From positions 1,406,501 through 1,470,500 of the forward strand of contig NZ_CP015418.1 of assembly GCF_001633165.1 (NCBI RefSeq): DNA of 64,000 nt, written 5' to 3'. Position numbers and translations under genes: made by a program. This DNA comes from Rhodovulum sulfidophilum DSM 1374 (GTDB lineage: Bacteria > Pseudomonadota > Alphaproteobacteria > Rhodobacterales > Rhodobacteraceae). Shown in pieces: positions 1-8,342 of the stretch. The notes beneath the pieces were generated by a model that worked only from the letters and a program-made list of their open reading frames with translations, was not told where the DNA came from and searched no databases. Positions within the stretch are counted from its first letter, which is position 1. Each line of letters opens with the position of its first letter.

Positions 1-68
1 CGGGGCATCTTGCCCTGAAAACGGACAGTAGGCCCGGGAGGCCCGGGCCGGGAAAAAATGCGGGACGC

Positions 69-848
69 TCAGATCCCGAAATCAGAGATAACCTGCCTCA
101 GAGCAAGGTTCCAACCTTTCGGACCGGCTGCGGCGATCCGCTGGATCCGTCCCGTCTCTTCGCCGTCCAGCGGCGGCATCGGCCTGCGGTGCGGATTGGC
201 GATGATGAAGCCCTGATCGGCCTGTTCCAGCATCTCGCGGTCATTCGGCGCATCGCCCAGCGCCACGACGAAAGGCGTGCTGTAGCGCGCCGCGATCTCG
301 GCCATCTGCCCGGCCTTGCTGGCCCCGAAGGACAGCGTCAGAAACCGTCCGCCCTCGCGGCCGCTGATCCCCTGCGCCTGCAACGCGGCCAGGAACCCGG
401 CCTTTTCGGCCTCGCTGCCCGACCAGATGCCGGGTTCGGAATAGAGCCTCTGCGCGGCCAGCGCGGCGGCCTCGGGGGCAAGCCCGGTGACTTCGGCGAT
501 CCAGTCCGCGCCGCCATCGCCGAAGCCCCTGAAGCGGCTTCGGAGCGGGGCGGGCACCTGGCTGAGCGCGGTGCGAAGCGCGCGGTAGCGACCGCCGGTC
601 CGGGGCGCTTCGGCGCCCGGTTCGAGACGGCCCGCGCCGTTCTCGACAATCGCCGGATGCGCCGAAAGCCCCAGCTCGGCCCGGAGCGGCGCGATTTCGG
701 CGGCGGTCTTCGATGAGGCGAGGATCACTGGCACCCCGGCTGCGCGCAGCGCCGTCAGGGCCGGGGCGGCCTCTGCATGGGAATAGGTCTCGTGGTCCAG
801 AAGCGTGCCGTCGAGGTCGGTGAAGATCAGCAGGGCTGGGCGGGGCAT
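69..848 (-). CDS. HAD-IIB phosphatase, mannosyl-3-phosphoglycerate phosphatase family
   Basis: A cytoplasmic Mg2+-dependent HAD hydrolase of about 259 residues. HAD motif I (DLDGT) is at residues 11-15 with Asp11 as the predicted nucleophile, and motif III/IV appears near the C-terminus as ALGDAPNDREML. The length and the segments VENGAG and SFGASKAG match the mannosyl-3-phosphoglycerate/glucosylglycerol-type phosphatases (YedP-like), which make the compatible solute mannosylglycerate or hydrolyse related phosphosugars. The frame stays open further upstream, but the extra 45 residues are Arg/Pro-rich and unlike the family, so I start at the ATG at 848; an in-frame ATG at 854 is equally possible. 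No synthase gene is adjacent, so the true substrate is uncertain. It is divergent from cysH. Confidence 0.8.
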   Translation of the reverse strand: MPRPALLIFTDLDGTLLDHETYSHAEAAPALTALRAAGVPVILASSKTAAEIAPLRAELGLSAHPAIVENGAGRLEPGAEAPRTGGRYRALRTALSQVPAPLRSRFRGFGDGGADWIAEVTGLAPEAAALAAQRLYSEPGIWSGSEAEKAGFLAALQAQGISGREGGRFLTLSFGASKAGQMAEIAARYSTPFVVALGDAPNDREMLEQADQGFIIANPHRRPMPPLDGEETGRIQRIAAAGPKGWNLALRQVISDFGI

Positions 849-1065
849 CGGCATCCTCTGGTCGGCGGGTCGGGCTCGGGATACGCCGCCCGGCGGCGCT
901 TGGCCAGTGCGGCGATCTTCTGCCCGCAAATGTGACAGGCGCATGTCAGGGCGTTGCGGAAAGTCCCGCCGTGGCGGCAACGGATCGCCGGTCGCCCCGG
1001 TCCGGGTTTTCCCGGCCGAACGCGAATGCTAGGGCGGAAAGATCGCCGCAGGAGGGAATGTTCCG

Positions 1066-1839
1066 ATGTCCGATCCCGTTTCTGACGCGTCTTCCGACCC
1101 CGGCAGCTCATGGCCGCCGGGCGGCACGGACCGCGTCCTCGAGGCGCTGCAGGCCGATCACATGCCCGATCTCGGCCATGTCGACATGGTGGGGCTCCTG
1201 CACGATCCGCGGCTCGGAACGCGCGCGCTGGTCTCGTCCTTCGGCACCGAAAGCGCGGTCTTGCTGCATCATGTCACCCGGATCCTGCCGCGGATCGAGG
1301 TGCTCTTCATCGATACCGGACGGCATTTCGACGAGACGCTGGCCTATCGCGACCGGCTGGTCCGTCTGCTCGACCTCAATCTGGTCGAGGTCCGGCCCGA
1401 TCCTGCCGCCATCGCGGCCGAGGATCCCGATCACCGGCTGGCGGAGCGCGATCCGAACATGTGCTGCCTGCTGCGCAAGACCTTTCCGCTGGCGGATGCG
1501 CTGGCGGGGGTCGACACCTGGATCTCGGGGCGCAAGCGCTACCAGGGCGCGACCCGCGCGGCCCTGCCCGCGATCGAGCGCGACGGGACGCATCTCAAGG
1601 TCAATCCGCTGGCTTTCTGGAGCCGCGCCGATCTCGAGGCCTATTTCGCCGCCCATGATCTGCCGCGCCATCCGCTGGAGGGCCGGGGGTTCCGGTCGGT
1701 CGGCTGCGCGCCCTGCACCCGTCCGGTCCGGCCGGGCGAGGATGCGCGGGCCGGGCGCTGGGCCGACAATCCCGACAAGACCGAATGCGGCATCCATCTC
1801 GGCCCGGACGGGCGGTTCGTGCGGCGCCGTTCGGGCTGA
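1066..1839 (+). CDS. cysH: Assimilatory adenylyl-sulfate (APS) reductase
   Basis: It reduces adenylyl sulfate to sulfite in cysteine biosynthesis, using thioredoxin and a [4Fe-4S] cluster. The 257-residue protein has the P-loop-like SFGTESAV (residues 58-65) and the CC-X80-CXXC iron-sulfur set: Cys133-Cys134 and Cys214-Cys217. The catalytic ECGIH motif is at 240-244. The CC/CXXC pair separates APS reductases from cluster-free PAPS reductases, so APS is the likely substrate. AGGAGGG ends about 10 bases before the ATG at 1066. It stands alone here, without cysI, cysG or cysDN, which is unusual for the lineage. Confidence 0.93.
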   Translation: MSDPVSDASSDPGSSWPPGGTDRVLEALQADHMPDLGHVDMVGLLHDPRLGTRALVSSFGTESAVLLHHVTRILPRIEVLFIDTGRHFDETLAYRDRLVRLLDLNLVEVRPDPAAIAAEDPDHRLAERDPNMCCLLRKTFPLADALAGVDTWISGRKRYQGATRAALPAIERDGTHLKVNPLAFWSRADLEAYFAAHDLPRHPLEGRGFRSVGCAPCTRPVRPGEDARAGRWADNPDKTECGIHLGPDGRFVRRRSG

Positions 1840-2086
1840 GGCACGGGCGCGTGCGGCTGCGCTGCCCGGTGCGCCGCGCGATCTGTCGGCCAGTCGGAGG
1901 CCTGAGCGATTCAGCGGCCGGATCGTGGTCCAGACGTGCCCCGACATGGCCGCCAAATGGCCGGGGCGGCTGTCGTCGCTTGCATTGGCGCCGGTAGCAC
2001 GCCTGCGGCGAGGTATCCGGATGGATATGCTGAACCGCCGGATCGGTGCGCATAGCTCTGACCTGACCGCTGGCTATAAGCCCTCC
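1840..2086. other. Intergenic stretch after cysH
   Basis: No gene could be supported. Open frames here lack a family match and overlap cysH or the degraded ABC ATPase next to it. The stretch probably belongs to the same decayed segment. Confidence 0.4.
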
Positions 2087-2350
2087 CTAAGCCTGCACGC
2101 TGATCCGGTCGGCAATCCGGTAGATGGCCTCCATGTCATGCTTGACCATAAGGCTCGCACGCCGCGTGCTTCGGATGCCCGAGGCGTGGGGTCATCTCTC
2201 GGGCGTCCTCCGGTCCCATCGCGACCACCGGCGCGTCCAGCACGAAGGCGCAGTGCGATTGAGTTGGTGCCAGATCGAGCGGCTGCGCGGCCTGCGCCAG
2301 ATCGCCGGTGGACAGCCGGCATCGCCCGTCAAGCCCGGCACAGGTGATTA
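2087..2350 (-). pseudogene. Remnant of an ABC transporter ATP-binding subunit (LivG/UrtD-like C-terminus)
   Basis: No intact frame, but translated minus-strand pieces match the C-terminal half of branched-chain amino acid/urea-type ABC ATPases. In one frame a signature-like segment (LSTGDLAQAAQPLDLAP) is followed by a Walker B-like FVLDAPVVAMGPEDAREM, where functional proteins read roughly LLLDEPLAGMGPEE-REM. The catalytic Asp-Glu has become Asp-Ala. After a frame change the final piece reads LMVKHDMEAIYRIADRISV and stops at 2087, matching the H-loop region (VEHDM..VF.LADRI.V). The N-terminal half with Walker A is absent. It is a decayed fragment, identified by motif reading only. Confidence 0.6.
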
Positions 2351-2469
2351 GTCTCCCACGGGACCAGAGCCGGGGGGGCGCTTTATTGCCGGCGGTCGTG
2401 CCGCGACAAGCCGGGATCTCCGCCTTGACACTGAAAGTGGGGCGCGGGCTGGCGCGGTTGCCCTTGGGA

Positions 2470-3930
2470 TCAGGATGCGGGGAGCTCTCCGGCGAGGGCG
2501 AAAAGCGCGTCGATATCGAGATGGGTTTCAAGATGGAGGGCCAGCGCGTCGAGCGTGGCCTCGACCTTGGCGTCATAGCCCTCGGGGCCGGTCTCGGCGC
2601 CCAGCCGCCCGAGCCAGGCGCGGCGGAAGCCATCCTCGGAAAACAGCCCGTGCAGATAGCTGCCCGCGACCCGCCCGTCGGCCGAGATCGCGCCCTCGGG
2701 GCGGTCGCCGATATGGGCGAAGGGCCGCGCGCGGTCGGGCCCGTCGGTCGCGCCGATATGGATCTCGTAGCCCGAAAACGCGGCGCCGGTCGCGGCATGG
2801 CTGGCCTCGATCCGGGTCAGGGTCTTGTCGGCATGCATCACCGTCTCGACATCGAGCAGGCCAAGACCCTCGGTCACGCCCGGCGGGCCTTCGAGCCCCT
2901 CCGGATCGGCGATGCGGCGGCCGAGCATCTGGTAGCCGCCGCAGAGCCCCAGCACCCGCCCGCCGCGGCGCAGATGCGCGGCAAGGTCGATGTCCCAGCC
3001 CTGATCGCGCAGGAAGGCCAGATCGCCCCGGGTCGACTTGGTGCCGGGCAGGATCACCAGATCGGCATCGCCGGGCAGTGCGCGGCCCGGCGGCACCATG
3101 GTCAGCCGGATGCCGGGTTCCAGCTTGAGCGGGTCGAGATCGTCGAAATTGGCGATCCGCGAGAGCATCGGGCAGACGACGTGATAGCTGCCCCGGCCGG
3201 TGCCGCCCAGATCGACCGCATCCTCGGCCGGCAGGCGGCAGGCCTCGGGAAACCACGGGATGACGCCGAAGCCGGGCCAGCCGGTGCGGGCCTCGATCAG
3301 CCGGTAGCCGTCGTCGAAAAGCCGGGGATCGCCGCGGAACTTGTTGATGGCAAAGCCCCGGACCATGGCCAGATCGCCGGGATCGAGCACTGCCTGCGTG
3401 CCGACGATCTGGGCGATCACGCCGCCCCGGTCGATATCGCCGATCAGCACCACCGGCACCTCTGCCGCGCGGGCAAAGCCCATATTGGCGATGTCGCCCG
3501 CACGCAGGTTGACCTCGGCCGGGCTGCCCGCGCCCTCGACGATGATCAGATCGCGTCCGGTGGCCAGCCGGTGGAAGCTTTCCAGTACCGGGGCCATCAG
3601 CTTCGGCTTTTCGGCGGCGAAGGCGCGGGCGCGGAGCGCGCCCCGGGCGCGGCCCTGCACCACCACCTGCGCGCCGGTATCGGTTTCGGGTTTCAGGAGG
3701 ATCGGGTTCATGTCGGTCAGCGGCTCGAGCCCCGCGGCCCTTGCCTGCAGCGCCTGGGCCCGGCCGATCTCACCGCCATCGGCGGTGACTGCGGCATTGT
3801 TCGACATGTTTTGCGGCTTGAAGGGCGCGACCGACAGCCCGCGCCGAAGCGCCGCGCGGCAGAGCCCGGCTACCAGAAGCGACTTGCCGACATTCGAGCC
3901 TGTGCCCTGCAGCATGAGTGCGCGTGTCAT
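2470..3930 (-). CDS. cobQ: Cobyric acid synthase (adenosylcobyrate a,c-diamide amidotransferase)
   Basis: It amidates side chains b, d, e and g of adenosylcobyrinic acid a,c-diamide with glutamine and ATP, late in the cobalamin ring pathway. The 486-residue length fits the family. The N-terminal dethiobiotin-synthetase-like ATPase domain opens with GTGSNVGKS and has [10 protein letters not shown]. The C-terminal class-I-like glutaminase domain has the nucleophile motif [11 protein letters not shown] and a late GSYLHGLF. It is the third gene of the minus-strand riboswitch-led series btuB-btuF-cobQ, 89 bp after btuF, so B12-repressed control is likely. No other cob genes are in the window. Confidence 0.95.
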   Translation of the reverse strand: MTRALMLQGTGSNVGKSLLVAGLCRAALRRGLSVAPFKPQNMSNNAAVTADGGEIGRAQALQARAAGLEPLTDMNPILLKPETDTGAQVVVQGRARGALRARAFAAEKPKLMAPVLESFHRLATGRDLIIVEGAGSPAEVNLRAGDIANMGFARAAEVPVVLIGDIDRGGVIAQIVGTQAVLDPGDLAMVRGFAINKFRGDPRLFDDGYRLIEARTGWPGFGVIPWFPEACRLPAEDAVDLGGTGRGSYHVVCPMLSRIANFDDLDPLKLEPGIRLTMVPPGRALPGDADLVILPGTKSTRGDLAFLRDQGWDIDLAAHLRRGGRVLGLCGGYQMLGRRIADPEGLEGPPGVTEGLGLLDVETVMHADKTLTRIEASHAATGAAFSGYEIHIGATDGPDRARPFAHIGDRPEGAISADGRVAGSYLHGLFSEDGFRRAWLGRLGAETGPEGYDAKVEATLDALALHLETHLDIDALFALAGELPAS

Positions 3931-4019
3931 CGGTGGGGCTCCTGTCGCGACCGGACGCCGGTTGCAGGCGTCGCGTCATGGGTATTTGGCCCAAGAAGAA
4001 GCTGCAAGCGTATCGGGGC

Positions 4020-4883
4020 TCAGTCGGGCGCGGTGGCGGCGCCCGCGTCCCGGCGGCGGGTCATCTCGGCCAGGGCCCGGAGCGCATAGGGGGTGCCGCA
4101 GACCCAGTCGGGGCCGGAAAAGGCGGGGGCCGCCGCCGCGGGCAGGGCGCGGAGCGCGGGATGGGCCAGGATCTCCTCGGCGCGCGAGGTTTTCGGATAG
4201 GGGCGGGAGAGGATCAGCAGCTCGGGATCGGCCATCACCAGTTCCTCGAGCGCGAGATCGAAGCCGCCATGGCGCCCTTGGGCGGCCTGGTCGGTGCGGG
4301 CGAGATTGGCAAAGCCCGCACGGGTGAGGATGTCGTCCGCAAGCGTGCCCTCGCCCTGGGTGTAGCCGTTGGCATAGAAGAAGGCGGCCAGCGGCCGGGG
4401 CGGGCCGCTCTGCGACAGCCGGGCGAGGTCCTGTTCGAAGGCGCGGGCCAGGGCTTCGGCCCGGGCCTCGCGGCCCAAAAGCCTGCCGGTCTGGCGCAGC
4501 CGGTCGGTCACCTCGTCGAGCCGTGTCGTCAGGCCGATCCGCGCCACCCGGATGCCGAGGCGCTCGAGCATGGCGAGGGTTGCCGGGTTCGAATAGGTGC
4601 CGGCCAGCACCAGATCGGGGCGCATCAGGAAGATTTCCTCGGCGCCGCCGGTATTGGCGGGATAGGCGCGGGCGGCCTCGGCCATGGCAGAGTTCATCGG
4701 GTTGGCGGCCAGGTCGCTGACCGAGACCAGCTGGCCCGGGCGCGCGACCAGCATGGCAAGCTGGTCGGTGCAGAGATTCATCGACACCACCCGCCCGGGC
4801 GGGTCGGCCAGCGCCGCGGTCCCGGCAAGGGCCAGGGCCGCGGCGAGGCGGATCGCGCTAGAAGGAGGCACGCAGGCCCACAT
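4020..4883 (-). CDS. btuF: Periplasmic cobalamin/corrinoid-binding protein of an ABC importer, BtuF-like
   Basis: A class III solute-binding protein of about 287 residues. A signal peptide (RLAAALALAGTAALA) is followed by GRVVSMNLCTDQLAML, typical of BtuF/iron-siderophore binding proteins. The two-lobe family features ('LMRPDLVLAGTYSN' and the C-terminal helix region) are present. Position directly after btuB, overlapping it by 26 bp, and downstream of the cobalamin riboswitch argues for corrinoids as ligand. The start at 4883 (ATG) lies inside btuB; a GTG at 4871 is an alternative. No BtuC permease or BtuD ATPase gene follows, so the importer must be completed elsewhere. Ferric siderophore binding cannot be excluded from sequence alone. 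Confidence 0.82.
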   Translation of the reverse strand: MWACVPPSSAIRLAAALALAGTAALADPPGRVVSMNLCTDQLAMLVARPGQLVSVSDLAANPMNSAMAEAARAYPANTGGAEEIFLMRPDLVLAGTYSNPATLAMLERLGIRVARIGLTTRLDEVTDRLRQTGRLLGREARAEALARAFEQDLARLSQSGPPRPLAAFFYANGYTQGEGTLADDILTRAGFANLARTDQAAQGRHGGFDLALEELVMADPELLILSRPYPKTSRAEEILAHPALRALPAAAAPAFSGPDWVCGTPYALRALAEMTRRRDAGAATAPD

Positions 4884-6720
4884 AAAGCGCGCGGCCGGAG
4901 GTGTTGTAGTGATAGGCGCCGGTGTAATCGAGCGCGGTGTAGAAATCTTCGTTGAAGAGGTTCTCGATCCGGGCATAGAGCTCGGCGCCGCTGTCGAGGG
5001 TGTAGGAGATCCGGGCGGTGCCCAGGCCTGCGTCGGGCAGGGCGCCACCTGGGTCGAGGCGGTCGGCGAGGTATTGATAGGAAAGATCGGTCGTGATCCG
5101 CGGCGACAGCTCGGAACTGAGCCCGAGACCCAGGTCGTGACGCGGCACGCGCAGGAGGCGGTCGCCCTTCCAGCGCGCGTCTGTATAGGTGTATGCGCCA
5201 TAGATCGCGGTGGCAGGTGTCAGCTCGAAGCGGCCTGACAGTTCGAACCCTTGGCTGCGCGTGGTGCCGTCGAGATTGTCGTAACAGCCGTAGGCCGAGG
5301 TGCAGATCCCCGTGGGGGGGGTGGGGTTCCAGTCGATCTTGTCCTCGATCTCGGTGAAGAAGGCGGTGGCCTTCAGGAAACCTTCGCCCGAGAGCCTTTT
5401 TTCAAGCCCGATATCGAAGCTCGTGCCGGTTTCGGGGCTCAGGCCCCGGTTCCCGACCGTGTCGCCCTCGGAAGTGCCGTAAAGCTCGTAAAGCGAAGGA
5501 ACACGGTAGCCGGTGCCAAGCGAGGTACGGAAGATCAGGTCGGGCCCGATCCGCCAGGCCAGCGCGGCGCGGCCGGTCATCTGTTCGTCGAAGCTGGAAA
5601 AATCATCGTAGCGCAGCGACAGCGATAGGTCGATCGCGTCGGTTGCCGCCTGTCGGAGTTCGGCAAAGGCGGCGCGGGATATCTCGGTATCGGTGCTTCC
5701 GCTCTGAATGGCCTTGTCCTGCTTCCAGTCGGCGCCGAAGGACAGGTCGGTCCGGTCGCCCAGAGTGGTCGATCCGAGATAGCCGATTGTCCTGCTGCTG
5801 CCGTCCCAATGACTCGTCCCGAACGATCCATGATCGGTGCGTTCGGTCTGGGTCCTGGCCAGAGACAGCTCGTTCTCGACCGAGCCGAGGACGAAATGGG
5901 CATAGGCCCGCAGGCCCCTGCGCGTAGTGTCGCTCCTGATCGCAGGGTCGGTCCCGGTCGGGGTCGGGTCGTAATCGGCCGTCCCGTCGGAATAAAGCCC
6001 CGAGATGCCCAGGCGCAGGCTGTCGGTCAGGTCATAGGCCGCGTTCAGCGTGATGACGTCCTCGTCATAGCCGTCGGGTTCGTCATTGCCCGACAAGGTC
6101 GAGAAGCCGTCCGTCTGCACGCGGGAGAGGGTGGCCGAGATTTCGCCGTGTTCGCTCATATGACCGAAGCTGAGCTTGCCCGAATAGGTGCCATAGGTGC
6201 CGGCTTCGACCGAAGCCTGACCCGAGGTGCCGAGGGTCGTCGGTCGCCATGTCGTGATGTCGACGACGCCCGCAATGGCGTTCGAACCGTAAAGCGCCGA
6301 TTGCGCGCCCTTCAGCACCTCGATGCGGTCCGCAAGGCCGGAAGAGAGCGTGCCGAAATTCAGCGAGGGCGGAAGGTTGGTCGGGTCGGTGAAATCCATG
6401 CCGTTTATACGGGTCGCGATATAGCCGCTGTCGAGCCCTCGGATGCGCAATGTGCCGGTCTGCCCGAGCCCGCCATTCTGAGAGAACGACACGCCCGGCA
6501 GGGTGGCGAGGGTCTCGCCCAGATTCTGCCCGCCCGCCGCGATCTGGTCCCGGTCGAGGGTCTCGACCGTCGCGCCGGTTCGGTTGGTGGCGACGGGGGT
6601 GAGGCTGGCGCTGGCGGTGATCTCGTCGAGAAGGAGGCTGTCGTCGAGATCCTCGGCGAGGGCATGGAGGGGCGCGAGGGTGGCAAGGCCGAGCCCGAGG
6701 CAGAAGCTGGATCTGGTCAT
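4858..6720 (-). CDS. btuB: TonB-dependent cobalamin outer-membrane receptor
   Basis: A 620-residue outer-membrane barrel importing cobalamin with TonB energy. A signal peptide ends near residue 22 (LAPLHALA). A plug domain follows (GGQNLGETLATLPGVSF, IRGLDSGYIATRING, GAQSALYGSNAIAGVVDI) and then the 22-strand barrel with the terminal aromatic ALYVGLRASF, the usual BamA recognition end. The length fits BtuB (about 600) rather than larger siderophore receptors. The frame is open to 7038, but that part is the riboswitch leader; ATG at 6720 begins the signal peptide. Expression should be shut off by cobalamin through the leader. Confidence 0.93.
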   Translation of the reverse strand: MTRSSFCLGLGLATLAPLHALAEDLDDSLLLDEITASASLTPVATNRTGATVETLDRDQIAAGGQNLGETLATLPGVSFSQNGGLGQTGTLRIRGLDSGYIATRINGMDFTDPTNLPPSLNFGTLSSGLADRIEVLKGAQSALYGSNAIAGVVDITTWRPTTLGTSGQASVEAGTYGTYSGKLSFGHMSEHGEISATLSRVQTDGFSTLSGNDEPDGYDEDVITLNAAYDLTDSLRLGISGLYSDGTADYDPTPTGTDPAIRSDTTRRGLRAYAHFVLGSVENELSLARTQTERTDHGSFGTSHWDGSSRTIGYLGSTTLGDRTDLSFGADWKQDKAIQSGSTDTEISRAAFAELRQAATDAIDLSLSLRYDDFSSFDEQMTGRAALAWRIGPDLIFRTSLGTGYRVPSLYELYGTSEGDTVGNRGLSPETGTSFDIGLEKRLSGEGFLKATAFFTEIEDKIDWNPTPPTGICTSAYGCYDNLDGTTRSQGFELSGRFELTPATAIYGAYTYTDARWKGDRLLRVPRHDLGLGLSSELSPRITTDLSYQYLADRLDPGGALPDAGLGTARISYTLDSGAELYARIENLFNEDFYTALDYTGAYHYNTSGRALYVGLRASF

Positions 6721-6859
6721 GTCCGTTCCGGTCTGTCGAACCGCGATGCGGCCCGTATTGTAGAGAAGCCCTTGGAAAGAAACGCTTTCCGCAGACGGTG
6801 AAAGCGTCACCACTGCGGATTTGCCGCCGCCCGTCGCGCGCCCCGCGGACCGGCTGGGT

Positions 6860-7050
6860 GATCGTCCTGGCAGGTCTCCTGGCTTGCGGGTCGTCGCTTG
6901 GCTGGCCTTCCCGGGGAACATCCCCAGTGGCACGATCAGCCGCGCTCGCCGCTTACAGTTGCGGGGGCAGCCGCGGCATGAGCCCCATCCGAGGCGGCAC
7001 CGCGTTCCCTTTTCATCGCCCGTCGCCGGGCGAACCAAGACGATTCGGGG
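6860..7050 (-). ncRNA. Cobalamin riboswitch (AdoCbl-type leader) of btuB
   Basis: Read on the minus strand, the leader has the hallmark cobalamin-riboswitch blocks in order: GCTGCCCCCGCAACTGTAAG, GGCGAGC, TGCCACTGGG, GGGAAGGCC, CGACGACCCGCAAGCCAGG and AGACCTGCC. The B12 box GCCACTGG and the AGCCAGGAGACCTGCC end match the Rfam family in wording and order. It lies about 140 bp before the btuB ATG and should reduce btuB-btuF-cobQ expression when coenzyme B12 is abundant. Confidence 0.96.
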
Positions 7051-7772
7051 TTAATCCGGGGCCCCGGACCTGTCAAGCGGGACGCCGGGGCGGCAGGCTG
7101 CGACGATTGCGGCCAGCTCGGTGCCGGGCGCCAGCAGCAGCGCGGTCTCGGTGCCGCGGGTGACCCGGACCAGCAGCAGATCGACGGGCGGAGGCGCGCG
7201 TAGGATCGCGCAGGCGGTCTTGGGTCTGGCGGCGGTGCTGGCTTGGGCATCGAGCCCCAGCGTGGTGCAGCCGGTCAGCCTGTGGGTGAGGTCCGGATCG
7301 CCCACCGCCTGGACGATGCGTCCGTCGCAAAGCCGGAGCCCGGCGGCGGCCCGGGCCGGGCAGGCGCCGACCGGGTCGTCGCCCTCGGGGGCTGCCCCGG
7401 CCGTCCTGTCGGCGTCGGACAGGGCGGGGCTTTCAGAAGTGGCCTTTTCATGGCAGGCGATCGCGCGCAGCGCATCGATGGGCAGCCAGGCTCGGTCGGC
7501 TCGACCCGGCAGGCCGGTCGCGCCGCGGTGATCGACAGATCGGCGGCGGCGGAGACAAAGCGGCGGACCCGGTCCTGAAAGGCGGCGATGAGCGGCGCGG
7601 CCCTGTCGCCTTGCATGTCGGGCGGCAGCGGCACCGTGGCATGGGCGGCAGGGCGTGGCCGTCCGACCCGCAGCAGATGACGGCGCGCGACCAGCAGCCG
7701 GGTCTCCTCCTGCCCCTTGCCGTCGCCGAGGGCCATATCGCGCGGCGGGATCGTCTCGGAGATTTCGGCCAT
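7051..7772 (-). pseudogene. Frameshifted hypothetical gene downstream of the Roadblock/GTPase pair
   Basis: Two minus-strand frames together give one plausible protein. The first begins at ATG 7772 (MAEISETIPPRDMALGDG) and reads well to about 7530, then turns into Pro/Arg-rich shadow sequence. The second frame takes over around 7500 (LPIDALRAIACHEK) and runs to the stop at 7051 through PPPVDLLLVRVTRGTETALL. A one- or two-base indel between roughly 7495 and 7530 would join them into about 235 residues. No family recognised. The start lies 18 bp after the Roadblock-like gene, so they were probably one operon. It could be a real pseudogene or a sequencing error. Confidence 0.5.
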
Positions 7773-7790
7773 CAGGGCATCGAGCTGGTC

Positions 7791-8309
7791 TTAGATGTCG
7801 CCGGTCCCGGGTCTGTCGCGGGCCTCTTGCCGGGGCTTCAGCTTTGCGCGCATGGTCGCCAGGGGGGCGATTTCGGTCATGTCAACCGCCTCTGCCGCGC
7901 CGCGTGTCGTGTCGTGTCGGGCGGTGCCCGCCGCGATCTCGACGATTTCGGCGATGGCCCGGCGCATCTGCGACAGCGCGGCTTCGACACCGGTATCCGG
8001 TCCGACCAGGGCGCAAAGCGCCTCGTAGGGATCGCGGGGCGCCCGCAGGAAAAGCTCGATTCCGCCATTGCGCATGAGCACGGCCTCACGGGGCGGCTGG
8101 TCGATGCCGAACACCTCGGTCAAGGCGGCCGCGGCCTGGCCGCCCAGAAGCCGGGCGCCGCAGAGACAGAGCGCATCGTAATAGTCCTGCGGCAGGGGCT
8201 CTTGGGCCTCGCTTTTCAGCACCAGCCGCGCCGAGAGGTCGACGAATGCGATGGCGCGGCAACCGGGAATTGCCCGCAGCAGGGCCTGAATGGTGAAGGT
8301 AAACGGCAT
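7791..8309 (-). CDS. Roadblock/LC7-like small protein beside a GTPase
   Basis: 172 residues. The N-terminal 120 look like the Roadblock/LC7 (MglB-like) fold: an opening helix LLRAIPGCRAIAFVDLS, a Gly-rich turn (GARLLGG), a hairpin (EAVLMRNGGIELFLR), and a last helix VEAALSQMRRAIAEI after a Gly-containing turn. Roadblock proteins dimerise and regulate small GTPases. The gene lies 33 bp downstream of a GTPase gene on the same strand, which supports a GTPase-regulator pair. The fold call rests on pattern reading, not on a profile search, so the function is a hypothesis. The C-terminal 40 residues are charged and probably flexible. Confidence 0.5.
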   Translation of the reverse strand: MPFTFTIQALLRAIPGCRAIAFVDLSARLVLKSEAQEPLPQDYYDALCLCGARLLGGQAAAALTEVFGIDQPPREAVLMRNGGIELFLRAPRDPYEALCALVGPDTGVEAALSQMRRAIAEIVEIAAGTARHDTTRGAAEAVDMTEIAPLATMRAKLKPRQEARDRPGTGDI

Positions 8310-8342
8310 CTGCGCGGAGTGTGTCCGAAATCGTGCTGTCTG

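Noticed and set aside
32..58. Terminator at the left edge
   Set aside because: A GCCCGGG hairpin is followed by A residues rather than T on the plus strand, and on the minus strand the T-run precedes the stem.
2308..4089. A 593-codon plus-strand open frame
   Set aside because: It is antisense to cobQ, which has complete family motifs; composition is typical of a shadow frame.
6721..7039. Extending BtuB upstream to 7038
   Set aside because: The added frame is the cobalamin riboswitch; the signal peptide starts at 6720.
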